From positions 32,989,860 through 33,053,859 of the forward strand of contig OW388293.1 of assembly GCA_936450465.1 (NCBI GenBank): a stretch of DNA of 64,000 nt. Reading direction: 5' to 3'. This stretch comes from Gibbula magus (Eukaryota; Mollusca; Gastropoda; Trochida; Trochidae). Below, piece after piece: positions 1-13,440 of the stretch (its first letter is position 1; the number at the start of each line of letters is the position of its first letter). The notes below the pieces were generated by a model, which was not told where the DNA came from, searched no databases, and worked only from the letters and a program-made list of their open reading frames with translations. The position numbers and the translations under genes are program-made.

Positions 1-620
1 TATAACAGAACACAACATGTAAAACAATCCTTTTAATTACATAATCAACGGTTTTCCTTTAAATATTTACACAAATCTAATATATCTGTCATTTATCACG
101 GGGGTAGCAGCATGTTACACGAGGTATGGTTGCACATTTTATGTGCATCCATCGAGAAATGGCAGCAGATTTTTGAGAGCTCTTGTCCAATCAGAATCGC
201 AGAAATGAGAACAAAATCATTTTGAAATCATATCAACATAAACATAATTACAATACATGACATAATTATCATTGTAAATGTATTTAAGCAAAACATAACA
301 TAACAGAAATGCTGTCTTTCAAAAGTGAACACAAAGTTAAAGTGCCTCTAAATCCATGGTTGGAAACATCCTGACACATATCCCAAATGCTACAATAGTT
401 TTGTAACCCTCTGGGCAAAAGGGTATCACGTTGGTTCCATGAATTATTGAGGTTCGTTTTATAGCTTTTTTTTGGACACCAAGGGAAAGTTTTGTCTAAG
501 GGTTGGATATAAATAATACCCATAGTCCTTTCTTAACACTGCATTTGAGAGGTTCTAGCTTTTCAGTATTTGTTATGATTGGTTATGAATCTATCGTCGT
601 TCAGGTGAAGAAACGTCGTA
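1..620. other. Non-coding stretch, nothing recognised
   Basis: AT-rich sequence with no convincing reading frame, splice-flanked exon or repeat shared with the rest of the window. The 79-codon minus-strand frame at 284-523 has no domain signature and is treated as chance. Confidence 0.5.
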
Positions 621-1488
621 TTGCTGCCTATACGTAGTACCTTCTCATTGCTGCCTATACGTAGTACCTTCTCATTGCTGCCTATACGTAGTACCTTCTC
701 ATTGCTGCCTATACGTAGTACCTTCTCATTGCTGCCTATACGTAGTACCTTCTCATTGCTGCCTATACGTAGTACCTTCTCATTGCTGCCTATACGTAGT
801 ACCTTCTCATTGCTGCCTATACGTAGTACCTTCTCATTGCTGCCTATACGTAGTACCTTCTCATTGCTGCCTATACGTAGTACCTACTCATTGCTGCCTA
901 TACGTAGTACCTTCTCATTGCTGCCTATACGTAGTACCTTCTCATTGCTGCCTATACGTAGTACCTTCTCATTGCTGCCTATACGTAGTACCTTCTCATT
1001 GCTGCCTATACGTAGTACCTTCTCATTGCTGCCTATACGTAGTACCTTCTCATTGCTGCCTATACGTAGTACCTTCTCATTGCTGCCTATACGTAGTACC
1101 TTCTCATTGCTGCGTATATGTAGTACCTTCTCATTGCTGCGTATATGTAGTACCTTCTCATTGCTGCGTATATGTAGTACCTTCTCATTGCTGCCTATAT
1201 GTAGTACCTTCTCATTGCTGCGTATATGTAGTACCTTCTCATTGCTGCGTATATGTAGTACCTTCTCATTGCTGCCTATACGTAGTACCTTCTCATTGCT
1301 GCTTATACGTAATACCTTCTCATTGCTGCCTATACGTAGTACCTTCTCATTGCTGCGTATATGTAGTACCTTCTCATTGCTGCGTATATGTAGTACCTTC
1401 TCATTGCTGCCTATACGTAGTACCTTCTCATTGCTGCGTATATGTAGTACCTTCTCATTGCTGCCTATACGTAGTACCTTCTCATTGC
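617..1488. repeat. 27-bp minisatellite, about 32 copies
   Basis: A 27-bp unit (ATTGCTGCCTATACGTAGTA plus CCTTCTC) is repeated head to tail about 32 times with almost no length change. Two main variants occur: CCTATACG in most copies and CGTATATG in a block from about 1110 to 1470, where the two types alternate. Because 27 is a multiple of 3, the array stays open in frame for 306 codons and reads as a nine-residue repeat. That is a property of the period, not evidence for a protein. Each unit contains the palindrome TACGTA. The mixing of variants points to unequal exchange or gene conversion within the array. Confidence 0.95.
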
Positions 1489-1939
1489 AGCAAGAGCAGT
1501 TCAGACACTTGAAAATGACTCAAGCTATTGCGACAACATGATTGCTTGAACTTTATACACTGGCTATTGATAATGGAATTTGACTTTTAACTGATTATTT
1601 ATATACATGACATGGAATAAAATCGAATTATGGACAATCTAACACCCGTTACAAGCACACTCATTCTGTCTTACACCATCATCATGGCGGTATTATTCAA
1701 GTTGTGTTATTCAACATATTTGTTACATATACAAACTGTCAAACACTTTTATGGAAACGAGAAAACGAAACACATTAAAATGGATGTTCGAAGGTAGTTC
1801 GATTCAAGTGATCTGACTGATGTAGCGACATTTAAACATTCAAAGTAGTGTTTTAAATAAGGTACAATGATGGAATGGTCAACCATCTTGCTGTCAGAAC
1901 TGTCAAATTTTCATGTGCTCTACAAATGTACCTCTTTTG
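1489..1939. other. Non-coding stretch, nothing recognised
   Basis: AT-rich sequence between the minisatellite and the first inverted-repeat arm. No open frame of note and no match to other parts of the window was seen. Confidence 0.4.
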
Positions 1940-2547
1940 ACATAGACGTGTTTCAACTTGAATATAAATTATATCATCTGTAAAATATGCCAATTTTGAC
2001 TAAATAAGCCAAATGTATTTCAAGTACAGAAGAAGAGATAGACAATTTACTTTGGAAAAAACGTTATCAAAATTGAATAAAATATCATCGCTAAATGTCA
2101 ATAAAATATCATCGCTAAATGTCAACAGAGATTTCGCAAGTGAAATATTATTAAAAGCATGGGCAGACATTATTCTGTAATTCTGAAGTAAATAAATAAA
2201 TAAATTCGTGAGATGCGTGACAATTGTTTCATTTCAGTTAAAAATAAACTCATTGAAGATTCTAGTTATTGAGTTTGTGTTTGCTCAAGTAGCATCTCGA
2301 TATTAGAGAAAATTAAAACCTTTCAAAGTAATACAACAAGAGTAAATGTTCTAAGCGAGTACCAGCTGTTTACTTTATCTATTAAAATATCAAATCTATA
2401 GTTCAAATATATGTTATAAACGTAGGTGTGACGTAATATATGGTCTGAAACAATGCATGTCAGCAAAGATCTGAAAAAGGGAAAACATTTCAATAAATAA
2501 AATAACCATTATGCAAAATTACAGGTAATTATACATGTATACAGGTA

Positions 2548-3128
2548 GAGCTGATAGAGCTGATCATATGTCATATCTCATCTTGACTACGGCAACGCCA
2601 TCTTCGCCGGTCTCCCCCAGACAACCATCGCCAAATTGCAGAAAGTTCAACATATAGCTGCAAGAGTAGTGCTGGGAAGAGAACCTGAGGACCTTCGGAA
2701 TGTTGAATGTTTGAAGAAATTACACTGGCTTCCAATACAACTTCGAATCCAGTTCAAAGTTCTAGTAATGGTGTACAAATCGCTACACAACACAGCCCCA
2801 GCATATATAAGATCCATGCTGACTGTAAGCAACCCCCCTCGGACTCTCAGATCCCACAGCATGTACAAGAAGCTGGAGGTACCAGTAATTCGAAAGGAAA
2901 CGTTTGCCAGTCGTTCCTTCAGTGTACAAGGACCAGTCATGTGGAACGAACTGCCGAACACTATCAAACAATCAGAAAGTGACAATGCGTTTAAACGCCA
3001 ATTGAAAACATATTTGTTTGAAAAGTACTAAATTCCCAAGTCTGATTATTGTAAAGCGCTTTTGATGATTTTAATCCTAAAACGCGCTATATCAAATTAC
3101 ATATTTGTATTTGTATTTTTGTATTTTT
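2548..3128 (+). mobile_element. 5'-truncated L2/CR1-like non-LTR retrotransposon
   Basis: The insertion is bounded by an 11-bp target-site duplication, GTATACAGGTA, at 2537-2547 and 3129-3139. The right arm of IR1 lacks the insertion at the matching place (about 8770-8830), so this is a filled site against an in-window empty site. The 3' tail carries GTAAAGCGC followed by a second CGCGCTATA motif and ends in TTTGTATTTTTGTATTTTTG, as in 3' ends of L2/CR1-type elements. The insertion is younger than formation of the inverted repeat, or the right-arm copy was lost. Confidence 0.85.
2573..3031 (+). pseudogene. C-terminal part of an L2/CR1-clade reverse transcriptase ORF
   Basis: Open frame of about 150 codons without its own start; the first in-frame Met (2636) is internal. 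It opens with S-H-L-D-Y-G-N-A and continues with L-Q-K-V-Q-H-I-A-A-R-V, L-H-W-L-P-I, R-I-Q-F-K, V-Y-K-S-L-H, P-A-Y-I, then W-N-E-L-P and a final F-K-R-Q-L-K-T-Y-L-F. These are the standard C-terminal landmarks downstream of the polymerase core in L2/CR1/Jockey-type ORF2 proteins. The catalytic YxDD region and the AP endonuclease are absent because of 5' truncation, so the copy cannot move by itself. The frame has no internal stops, suggesting a fairly recent insertion. Confidence 0.85.
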
Positions 3129-4973
3129 GTATACAGGTAACAGTCGTGATTTTTCTCTTCTTAACAAATGTACAGCGACCAGCTAAATAAATTGCCATAG
3201 CTCTACCAAAATGATCTGTTGAATTCGTGACATTGATGTTAAATATGTCCTGAACAATAAGGCAATTTATTTAAAGATTTGATGAAATGCATTTTTTCTC
3301 AAGAATGACAGATGATTACCTCTACGTATATTGTATATCGGAATCAATTGAGCATAAAATCGAGACAATATACAACTGTACGCTTAAGACGATTTTAATT
3401 CACCCACTACCGTAATTAGTTGGGCGATTCATTTTGAAAATGCTCACTGCTCACTGTTTTTTAAACAGCCGTACATAAGTAATTTATGGACCGATTTCAG
3501 AAATTTAAAATCGAGCAATTGTCAAATTGACATCCCATTTTAATGAATCCGATTTGGACCATATGTCATTGCATTTATCCTTTAAACCAACATAAAGTAA
3601 ATGCAGTTAAACGTTCAATCAAGAGATAAATCCTGACACAGTTGGAACAGGATATGGACTTTGAGACAATGTGAAAACTCAAATAAAAATTGGAATCACT
3701 TTGTGATTAGTAGTTGTTGATACCCGTTTTTCGTTCTAAATGCTTTCACGTAAGAAAGAATATTGTATCTCAGGCAATGGACATGATAACACATTGTGTA
3801 ACATACACGTATTTTCTTTATATCACCTCTGTGTGAATGGAATTTGAAATTCATTCAACTAACTCTTAAACCAGTCTCTCGTGATAAATTTAAAACAATG
3901 TTATTGTGGAGATACAAATGTCATATAATGTACAAACAAACGTTCTGACGACAGACGATGTAATGTTTAAAATTTAGACACTTATATGATTAAGTATTGA
4001 GCATATGTTTTGGGGATAAGCAAATCTAGTGGAGGCTTTATAATCACTTTTTAAAAAACTTTGTCCAAGGGAAATTGTACTGAAATATGTATCTCATGAG
4101 AGTAATTTACACCTACACTATACAGCAAGTGTTGCAAATTCAGATCAACATTGTTCTGAAAAAGTCTCTTCATTTAGGCAATATATTCTCTCAACAGTAG
4201 TGATAAAAGCAATTTTGTTTCCTTTATTGAAACACTCAATCATTCCGAGCTCAGAGATTAGACGTGTTTTCTTATTCTCCGACTTATTGAAGTCATAAAA
4301 ATGCTTCTCAAGTGAAACCAATATTGGAAAGACAATTGCTCTCTGCTGGACCTTCCTTGTCGAATTAGTAAGCTTATGTTCCGAAATCATGTGCTTCTTA
4401 TTAATAGCCCTTCAAATACGGAACTTTGTAATTGACTTTATCTACCACGAAGGCTTGAAAGCTATTGTGATTATATGTTGATTATTTTTTTTTCTCAACT
4501 TTTTAATTAAATATTTTCTTAAAATTCTATATTTATATGCAGATTTTTAAAAACAGTTTTCCTTTGGGTATTATATTAATGTACATTTTTATGCTGTTTT
4601 AGTGCGGCTAGTTTCAAACAGTTTGTAGTGTAGATTCATGTACACAGGCCAACAGTTGACATTTTTTGTTCTGTTGCCCTTGTGACGTCACATACATTAT
4701 GGGTAGTGCAAATTCCTCTCCAAACGAGTCACACATACACATTATGAATGAAATGTTAAAAAGTGTTCATATTAAGATGAGTTACACTTTGTTCAATGAA
4801 AACTTCAATTGTTTGTGTTGATAGCTGAGGGGAAGTTTGATACCGTGAGTCAACACTCTTGACTTGTTTGATGTTTCTGAATAGAAATAGAAAGTTAAAT
4901 CAAATTACCAAGACATTTGAATGAGTATTGAAAGAAATTTAGTGTTCTCCAATAGAACTAAACTGTATTTTTG

Positions 4974-4974
<1 letters not shown>

Positions 4975-5021
<47 letters not shown>
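4975..5021. repeat. (TA)n microsatellite followed by a short duplication
   Basis: About 23 uninterrupted TA units. Directly downstream, GAAGTTGAAGTTGAAATAAG occurs twice (about 5029-5052 and 5065-5088). Confidence 0.95.
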
Positions 5022-5025
<4 letters not shown>

Positions 5026-5279
5026 ATGAAGTTGAAGTTGAAATAAGCCATACAAAATTAAAAGAAGTTGAAGTTGAAATAAGCCATGTATGTATATACT
5101 AGCGTCCAAAAGAATGATAAATACGACTGAAACATATTTAAATTCTGTTTTCAGAAGTCAACTAACCTACTTTTGCAACATAATCTTATTACATTTCTGG
5201 AAAACATCCCTTTTACATAATCGTCGTTTTGAATTAGGCGAGATAGGTGAGTGATATATGGTTTCTGTTTATTTAAGTC

Positions 5280-7260
5280 AACAAATAAAAAATCAAAAAG
5301 TAAATTAAATTCATATCCATATTTCGATAATAAACTTAGAATGCAAAATATTTTGTCCAAAAACACTTTTGAAATAGTGATTCAAGCACCCCATCTCCCC
5401 ATCAGTGTTTGAACTAAAGAATCCTACCATGATGAATTAATTTTTTTTAATACTTCTCAGTAACAAAACATCTAAACAAAGTTTTCAAAATCAACTTTAC
5501 GGTATGTACGATGACATTATTTAGTTTTTAACTCATTTGAATAGTTTATCAGAATGTGTTCATTGGTCACGAATGGTACAATATCAAGATGGAAAAACAA
5601 TTATTTGATAAACAAAGTGCAATATCAATTAGATTACATGATTTTTATTAGATGCATGGACAGACGTATGCACGTTCATAGTAATTGTAAATGACAGATA
5701 CTATCCTTGACAATCTACCTTTCCATATCTTTTACATATATTCTGTTCCATTCAAATTCAAAGCTTTTACGCCAATGTGTTTGCTATCGCTGTTCAGGAA
5801 TCCGTTTTGTGTTCATAACGTCTAGATATTCGATAATTGTACATTAAATTACTGGGCTGAGATTGATTGAATGCGTAAATAGGATGGTTTTATATCCGGC
5901 TCTTATGCTCACATCACGTGCTAACGTAATCATACCTAAACAATATATTTGCTAAATGGAGGATTTGGTCACATTGGTATTTTCTTTTAAAGAACTAGTA
6001 AATAACCGCGTGTCTCTGTTCTACATTCAGAATTTAAAGATTGAAACTAAAGAATAAGCGTAAATCAGGTGTACATGTAGTTTATTATATTTGAACGATA
6101 TATGAGTAGAGAAATTATTCCATATTCACCAATTCCTTTCAGAAAATAAAGACAGTTTAGTGTACTTGAAGAACGCTAAATTACATTCAAAAGATAATTA
6201 AACAACGACACCAATCCCTTTCCCAAATAAGAAACACTTTCAAGACGCTCGAGAGTTTCAGTTCGCTAGAAGTAGGCGATTAATTGCTTTCCAAAGATAC
6301 TTGCGACACAGGATCTCTTTCAAACCTTTCCAGGGATGCCTGATGGTTCCTACTTAACCACAATAAAACTCTCGCCATCACTGAAGACATTCACGGGTTT
6401 GCAACTCAAGTTCTCATAAATTTTCTGTGATGTGTGGAATTTGTATTAAAGGAATACACAAACCATAGGACAAACGCATTTCAAAAGAGCATTTTTAAGC
6501 AAACAGCCAACAACGATTTATAACACCCTTATTAATTTGATTGAATTCCATTTGAATTTTAGATATTAACACATATAACAGGCTAGTAGTAATTTTGTAA
6601 TTACATAGAATCAATAAAAATTACCAGTTTGTGCCAATTTGCGAAACACTCAAGTTAAGATTTTGTAAAACTGGTTACAAACAATCATCAGTATGCAGTA
6701 TTTCCTTAAGAAACCTGGGCTTAGACATCCAGGGCCACTATGCATTTCTGGTGCAGCGATTCACTATCTAGGCACAACAAAGCGAGGGAAATACTGCAAG
6801 ACTTAAATCAACCAGTAATGGAGACTGGCAAGAGTTGTGCCTTGCGTCTGGAAGTTGAGGTATAGACTGTCAAGGGTCCTGTATATTTTAATTCTTTACT
6901 GATATTTAAAAGCATAGCTTTACAATCTGTTCTTCATCTTTGAGCGCTTTTTTAAGAATTGTATTATGATTTATACACAATATTTTCAGGCCTTTCATCA
7001 AACGTGTTTTAATCATCTTGTTCCTCAAGTACATATATATTTAAACATTTAATTTATTAACTGTACAGTTTCAAAATATGGACTGAAAGAAATATTCACT
7101 CAACCGATTTACGTTCCAGGAATGTGTGATGTTCTCCTAATAGCCTCTGATTAATTTCAACGTTGCAATTTCTTATGACCGTTGATCTAGAGGCATACAT
7201 ACATTCATTCTTTGGTGTACAGTATATTTGCAGAATATTTGTTATTCGAATTCTGAAAAA
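5280..7260 (+). repeat. Forward fragment of the dispersed non-coding unit (also IR2 left arm)
   Basis: Between the IR1 arms lies a forward copy of part of the family seen later as units B to D. It contains AGGATGGTTTTATATCCGGC (5880), the 6230-6450 block ending with a CTTTCCAGGGATGCC-type stretch, and the 6860-7020 block ending AAACGTGTTTTAATC. The section 5280-6460 is also the reverse complement of 10690-12370 (IR2). No ORF in it is credible. Matches are by eye at roughly 75-85 percent. Confidence 0.65.
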
Positions 7261-7575
7261 AGATTGACATTTCAGTAAGATGGATTGATGTATTTACCAG
7301 CATTAATAATTTGCTTAATGAAATTTCTTATTAGAAATGAAACATTAATGACAAAAAGTATATACAAACCACTGATAAGGGGGACAGATCCTGTTGTAGC
7401 TTTGATTACTTTTCTTGATTATAACTTAACTAATTAGCTATGAACATGTGTACAATATCAAGACAATGGTTTGATCTTTGTTGGGTATTTTTTTAAATTA
7501 GATTTTTTAAAATTCAATTGTATTGAATGTAATCTTTAGTTTTAAAGAACAAATACCAAAACGACATGCTTAAAG

Positions 7576-9355
7576 ACAACAGAACAAAAAATGTCAACTG
7601 TTGGCCTGTGTACATGAATCTACACCACAAAATGTTTAAAATTAGAACTAGCCGCACTAAATTAGCATGTACATTTATATAATGATTGTATCATAAAACC
7701 CCAAAGGAAAACTGTTTTAAAAAATCTGAATATAAATATACAATTTTAAGAAAACATTGACTTAAAAAGTTGAAAACCAGAATAATCAAAATAGAATCAC
7801 AATAGCTTTTAAGCATTTGTGGTAGATAAAGTCAATTACAAAGTTATTCCGTTTTAAGAAGCACATGATTTCAGAAGATAAGCTTACTACTTCGACAAGG
7901 AAGGTCTAGCAGAGAGCAATTGTCTTTTCAGTATTGGTTTCACTGTAGAAGCATTTTTATGACTTCAATAAAGTCGAGGAATAAGAAAACACGTCTAACC
8001 TCTCAGCTCGAAATGATTGAGTGCTTTAATAAAGGAGACAAACTTGCTTTAATCACTACTGTTGAGGGAATATTTTGCCTAAATGATGAGACTTTTCAGA
8101 ACAAAGTTAATCTGAATTTGCAACACGTGATGTGTTCAACCATATGGAAGTAATTACTCTCGTGGGATGAATGGATATTGTTTAAATCACTCTCTTTGGA
8201 TACATCTTTAAGTGAATTTTTCCCTTGGACAAAGTGATAGTAGGTGATTATAAATATTATGCTCAATAAATTATCATATAAGTGTCTAAATTATTAACAA
8301 ACTTTCATTGTCTGTAGTCAGATCACTTATCTGTACAATATATGACATTTGCATCTACACAATAACATTGCTCTAAATTGATCACCCGAGACTGGTTTAA
8401 GGATTAGTTCTATGAATTTCAAATGCGATATACGCAAAGATGATAAAAAGAAAATGATATCTTATATGAGGTGCAATATTCCTTCTGACGATAGCGCGTT
8501 AAAAATGAAAAAAAAACCCAACAACCACTGATCAAAAACTGTTTCCAATTCTTATTTGAGTTTTCATATTTTCTCTAAAAACAAATCCTGTCAGGATGTA
8601 TCTCTTTAACTGCATTTACACTATGTTGGTTTGAATAAATTCCGATTTTATTCAGGACATGTAGAACATCAATGCCCAAAATTCAACAGATCACTTTGGT
8701 AGAGCTAGGGCAATTTATTCAGCTGACCGCGGTAGATTGTTTGTTTATAAGAAGGGAAACAGTTAAGATGTTAACTTGTATATACTATTGTATTTATATT
8801 TACCTGTGCATAGTCCTTATTTCATTTATTAAAGTCTTTTTTTTCCTTTTTAAGATTTTTGCTTACATCTATTGTTTCTGGTCATCTATTACGTCACACC
8901 TACTTTTATAACATATGTTTGAACTATAGATTTGACATTTCAATATATGGAGTTAACAACTGATACTCATGAAGAAAATTTCCTCTTATTAGATTTCTTT
9001 GGAAAGTTTACATTTTTCAGAATATTGAATTGCTACTTGAACAAGTAACCAATAACCAATTCAATAACCAGAACCTTACATATGTTTATATTTGACGTGA
9101 AAGGAAAAAACTTGTCAAACATAACACAAACTTATTTATGATTTACTCTAGAATCATAAAATAATGCCGGTCAATGCTTTTAATGATATTTCACTTGCGA
9201 AGACTCGGTTGACATTTAGGGATGATATTTTATTTAACATCATTTTCTAAAGTATCTCTGAAAATACCTACTTGTGTGGCATATTTAACACAAACAACTT
9301 TTTTTTACGTAAGGCATATTTTAACAGATGCTATTTTCAGGTTGAACACATCTAC
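7576..9355 (-). repeat. Right arm of large inverted repeat IR1
   Basis: Imperfect reverse complement of 1940-4676. It lacks both the L2-like insertion and the ~330-bp block present in the left arm. The 77- and 79-codon frames inside it have no domain features, and their mirror frame in the left arm is not conserved as coding. Confidence 0.8.
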
Positions 9356-10640
9356 AGACCCGTGGATGTTATATTCAGAAGGTGATGGATAGTCGGATGA
9401 TCACATTTATTATATTTTTAGGAATCAGCTTGGTTACAACCTCATAATTTATGTTTCATTTCATTGTTATGAAAACATTTAATATTGCGATATATGGGAA
9501 CGTTTCTTTTTTAGGTAAATCGGATAAACTATCGTCAAAAACATTAAAAACATTTATTCACATTAAGTACTTCAAGATGATGATGAAATGATTTCAAATC
9601 AAGCTCATCTATAGTTTAGTTTTACCAGTGTTCTGGATTGATATTCTCTCATTCAGAGACGATAAAATAAATAGGTTCATTGTCAGTTCTTAAAGGTTAG
9701 ATGTAATACCATATGGTCCAATTCAGGTTCATTAAAAAGGGATTTTAATTTGACAATTGCTCGATTTTAAATTTCTGAAAGGGGCCCATAAATTACTTAT
9801 ACACTGCTTTTTAAAAAAACGCACAATTTAGCTCCAGCGGCCAGAATGAAAATATGTGGGGGTGTGGTCCCTGAAGCAATTCCTCCTTTGACGTCACTGA
9901 AGAAATCTCATTATCAGCGATAGTCATAACTTAATGTAATTTCGCAACATTTTGTTTGTTAATTTCACAAACAAGTTCCATATATTGAATGTTTAAACAT
10001 CCCACTAGGTAATTCCGCAGATGACAATTACACAATTATTGCATAAACTTGTGTTTTTGGTGATTAAACACACCTAAAACATTCATCTGGTGATTGTGAT
10101 AATCATCATTAATAAATTAATGAGGCTCCACGGACAAGCTATTTCTAGTGGATCCCATCTGTTTCTGTCACAGTCATGCCTCAAAGATTGTCTTCAAAGC
10201 GGTTGCCACGCTGATTGCGACATTGTTAAAATGGGTAAATCAAAAACGTCTTAATAATCAATTCAAAGTGTATATTGTCTCGATGTCATGCTTAATTGAT
10301 TCCGATATGTAATGTACGTAATGATATGTCATTATTGAGAACAATACATTACACAGGAACTTTAACCTCTTAGTGACAATCCTTTGTTATTTACGGTTTA
10401 ATGATTGCATCCCTATATTTCCAATATACTGTAGACCTAACACTTAAAGAATATTCGCCCCAAGAGAAATGGAGCAATGTCTGATTTAACGAGGAATTGT
10501 TATATTGAAAATTATCAGAGGTCATTAGATTTAAATATGTTTTATGGAGCCTTACAGGTTTCAAGTTTGTATCGTAATCATAAAACCATTAACAATATCG
10601 TTTGAAGAGATGGTAATAATGAAATTGTAAAACGTTTCAC
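9356..10640 (-). repeat. Inverted unit fragment between IR1 and IR3
   Basis: Bases 9690-9800 are the reverse complement of 3440-3590, including the CAATTGCTCGATTTTAAATT motif also found at 21280. Bases 10240-10340 mirror 3290-3400. Bases 10440-10490 mirror 28110-28170 in unit B. The rest (9356-9690, 9830-10240) has no recognised content. Confidence 0.5.
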
Positions 10641-13440
10641 ATCTATATGTGTTTAATAATGTTTTGGTATTCCAATCTGATTCCACGCATAACAGAGGGT
10701 TTATTATTTACTTGAGTTGCAAACCCAGGAATGTTTTTAATGATGGCGAGAGCTTTATTGTGGTTAAGTAGGAACTATTAGGCATCCCTAGAAAGGTTTG
10801 AAAGAGTTTCTGTGTCGCAAACATCTTTGCAAAGGAATTAATCACCTACTTCTTGCAAACTGAAACTCTCGAGCGACTTGAAATAGTTTCTGATTCAGGA
10901 AAGGGATTGGTGTCGTTGTTAAATGTATCTTTAGCCCTGTTTATACGGCGAACTTTGCACATATGCAAAATTGCTTATGGTAGTAATATACATAACGTGA
11001 GTAAAAGTAAAATTACGTTGCGTTCATACCTGTTTAATTTCTGCCTAAGCAAATAGGCTTCCAACTAATCTAATATATGAATAGAGAATTTTCTAAACAT
11101 GCCAATTAATACAAAATGTATGTTTTAGATGTAAACTGAATAAATGACATAAATGTATTATCTGTCAACATTGGTCTGACTATATCGCCCAAATTATAAC
11201 GAAAATCAGATAGTCAGATGGATTTCGAAGGTCACCGCGTGCAAGAAGTAAATTATCCTATATAGATAATTTGAAAAACAATATTAAGAGTTTCTAAAGG
11301 TCTCTAATATATTTTCCCAACCTGTGTGAAGTCATTATGTCTGTATACGACAAACTTTTACTAGAATAGTGAAAATACCATATTTACTCACGGTAGTAAA
11401 CATTTGCACCTGCCCTTGACTAGGTGCAAATTTGCTTAAGGTAGTGAAATATTTGCTTACGTTAGTAAAATATTCATATGTGCAAAAGCGTCCATACGGG
11501 GAACTTTTCTCATATGAGCAAATTTGCATATGTGTAATGGTTTACTCATATGCAAACGCTCGCCGTTTAAAAGGGGCTTTAGGATAGCAATTTAGCGTTC
11601 TTCAAGAAAAGTTAAATGTCTTTTATTTTCTGATTTAGAAAAGGAATTGTTGAAATTGTAATAGTTCCCCTATTTATATTCGTTCAAATATAATAAACTA
11701 CATTTGATTTACACTTACTTTCTGTTTTCAATTATCAATGGTTCACTCTGTAACACAAAATGGAACTTGTATAATATTGTTTGGACGAAAATAACTTTTT
11801 GACTTAATCCTCAATTTAACTAATATAGTTTACATTACATTTATTCCTACAAATGCATATACCGTTAACATATTGAGATTTTGATCTCTATGGTCCAGAA
11901 GATTATGATTACTTTAGCACATGATCATAGTATAAGATCGGGTTGTGAAACCATCTTCATTGAATCATAATCCGAGGAGTAATTAAAGTTGCAGTTCTCG
12001 AATATTCACACATAACTAAAACCCTAATGAATCTTAAACAGCGATCGCAATCTCATTCATATAAAAACTTAATTTGAACGGAACAAATGTTTAACATATA
12101 CTTTATAAGATGATATACATTCTAATAAACTGTTCAAATAAACAATCACCACAATAGAGTCAAATAATTAATACTGTCATCGTAGGTACCATAACATCGA
12201 TTTTGAATTATTCTGTTAAGATGTTTTGTTAAGAAGCGTTAAATTCCAATCAGCATGGTATAATCGTTTTAATTTTATACCAGTTAAAAAACTGATGGGA
12301 TGCTGAAATCGATATTTCAAAAGGGCTTTTTGACAAAATATTTTGCATTAAAGTTTATTTAAATACTATGGTAATTAGGTTAATAAAAGATGATCTCAAC
12401 ATAATTATATTTCTTGGACTTCGACTTCGATACGTAGGAATGATAAAATAAGCAAAAGCCCAACTCTCCTATTTCCAATAAATTCAAACTGAAGACAGTC
12501 CACATCAGTGTGCCAAGTGTAAGGTATGTAACTTAGTAATAATTGTCAAGATGAAAGGAATTTGCTTGGATCATAAGTCCACCTACTTACTAGCAACGAC
12601 CTTCCAGCATTAAGAGTAACTTCAGTTCTTGGAATATCATGAGCTGGACGACGCTTCGCTTCAGTGTTTTAACTTGAACAGCATCAACATTCAGAGTAAA
12701 GACCTTGATTATCAATCACAAATTTCAATGCAGTTCATTTGGTGATATCGCATTACACAAACGATTAATTGCTGTTATCAGTGTACATGTTACTGTTTAA
12801 AATAAATAGACCTAATATATCACTTATTGAATGTAAGTGAGTAATCCCGACCTGTCACATTGAATCGTGTTCTATGTTTACATCAGGTGGACTGTGGACC
12901 GAAGGAGATTAGCTGTGGGATAATAATTTGCAGAAAAATTGTTATCTGAAAAGAATGATATTTCAGTAAGATGGATCGATGTATTTGCTAGCACTGATAA
13001 CTTGCTTGATGAAATTCGTCGCAGAAAAATTAAACTATGTTGACAGACAATATGTCAAAAATTATTTATCAAGCCACGGTAGTCCGATAGTCCGGACATC
13101 GATAATCTGGATCCCCCGATGCCTGAAAGGTAGCAAGTTGTAACCAAACTAAACTCTAGATAACCTTATTAAATGTAGATTCATGGTCCCGTTGATTCAG
13201 TCTCCGAATCTGAACGCCAATTAGCGGTAACGTGTTATAAATACATGCCATTTAGATGGTGAACAAATCTAACATTGTTACAGTTGGGATACACTACCTA
13301 AATAGTACAAATTCTTGTACTTTTTCGGGCCGGGTCCCTTACGGGATTCGAACCCACACCCTCAAAGTAAGGCAGCTGTTGCGAATTGAGTGTAATATTT
13401 TGTTTTATTAATGGCTAATTACCAAAACATCAATATTGTT
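10640..13440 (-). repeat. Left arm of large inverted repeat IR3
   Basis: Reverse complement of 16085-18470 plus 21065-21150; the right arm is split by the LTR retrotransposon. Landmarks are 10690-10870 against 18390-18470 and 21065-21150, 11590-11780 against 18160-18340, 12160-12360 against 17460-17690, 12590-12680 against 17150-17240, 13070-13200 against 16520-16640, and 13318-13440 against 16085-16215. The spacer is about 2.6 kb. The same left arm also pairs with 5280-6460 (IR2). No coding sequence is apparent. Confidence 0.8.
13318..13400 (-). repeat. tRNA-derived SINE head remnant, arm copy 1
   Basis: The reverse strand holds a box-B-like GGGTTCGAATCCC inside a T-arm-like context, followed by a GGGACCCGG stretch. 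The 5' tRNA half and an A box are not recognisable. Its diverged partner at 16131-16215 sits at the mirrored place in the other arm, so this is one old insertion copied with the arm, not a functional tRNA gene. Confidence 0.55.

Larger units (their letters stand above)
1940..4676 (+). repeat. Left arm of large inverted repeat IR1
   Basis: This stretch is an imperfect reverse complement of 7576-9355. Matching landmarks are ATATCATCGCTAAATGTCA (2080-2120) against 9210-9240, the block around 3170-3240 against 8650-8740, CGTTCTGACGACAGACGATG (3940-3960) against 8290-8320, and CAACAGTTGACATTTTTTG (4650-4675) against 7576-7600. Relative to the right arm it carries an L2-like insertion (2548-3128) and about 330 bp extra at 3257-3590; that extra block matches 9690-10340 in inverted orientation. 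A 25-bp tandem duplication sits at about 2077-2126. No coding potential is seen outside the retrotransposon. Outer boundaries are approximate. Confidence 0.8.

Noticed and set aside
621..1541. 306-codon ORF
   Set aside because: It is the 27-bp minisatellite read in frame; length follows from the period and no domain or gene structure is present.
2647..2985. ORFs overlapping the L2-like frame
   Set aside because: Antisense or shifted shadows of the recognisable reverse-transcriptase frame.
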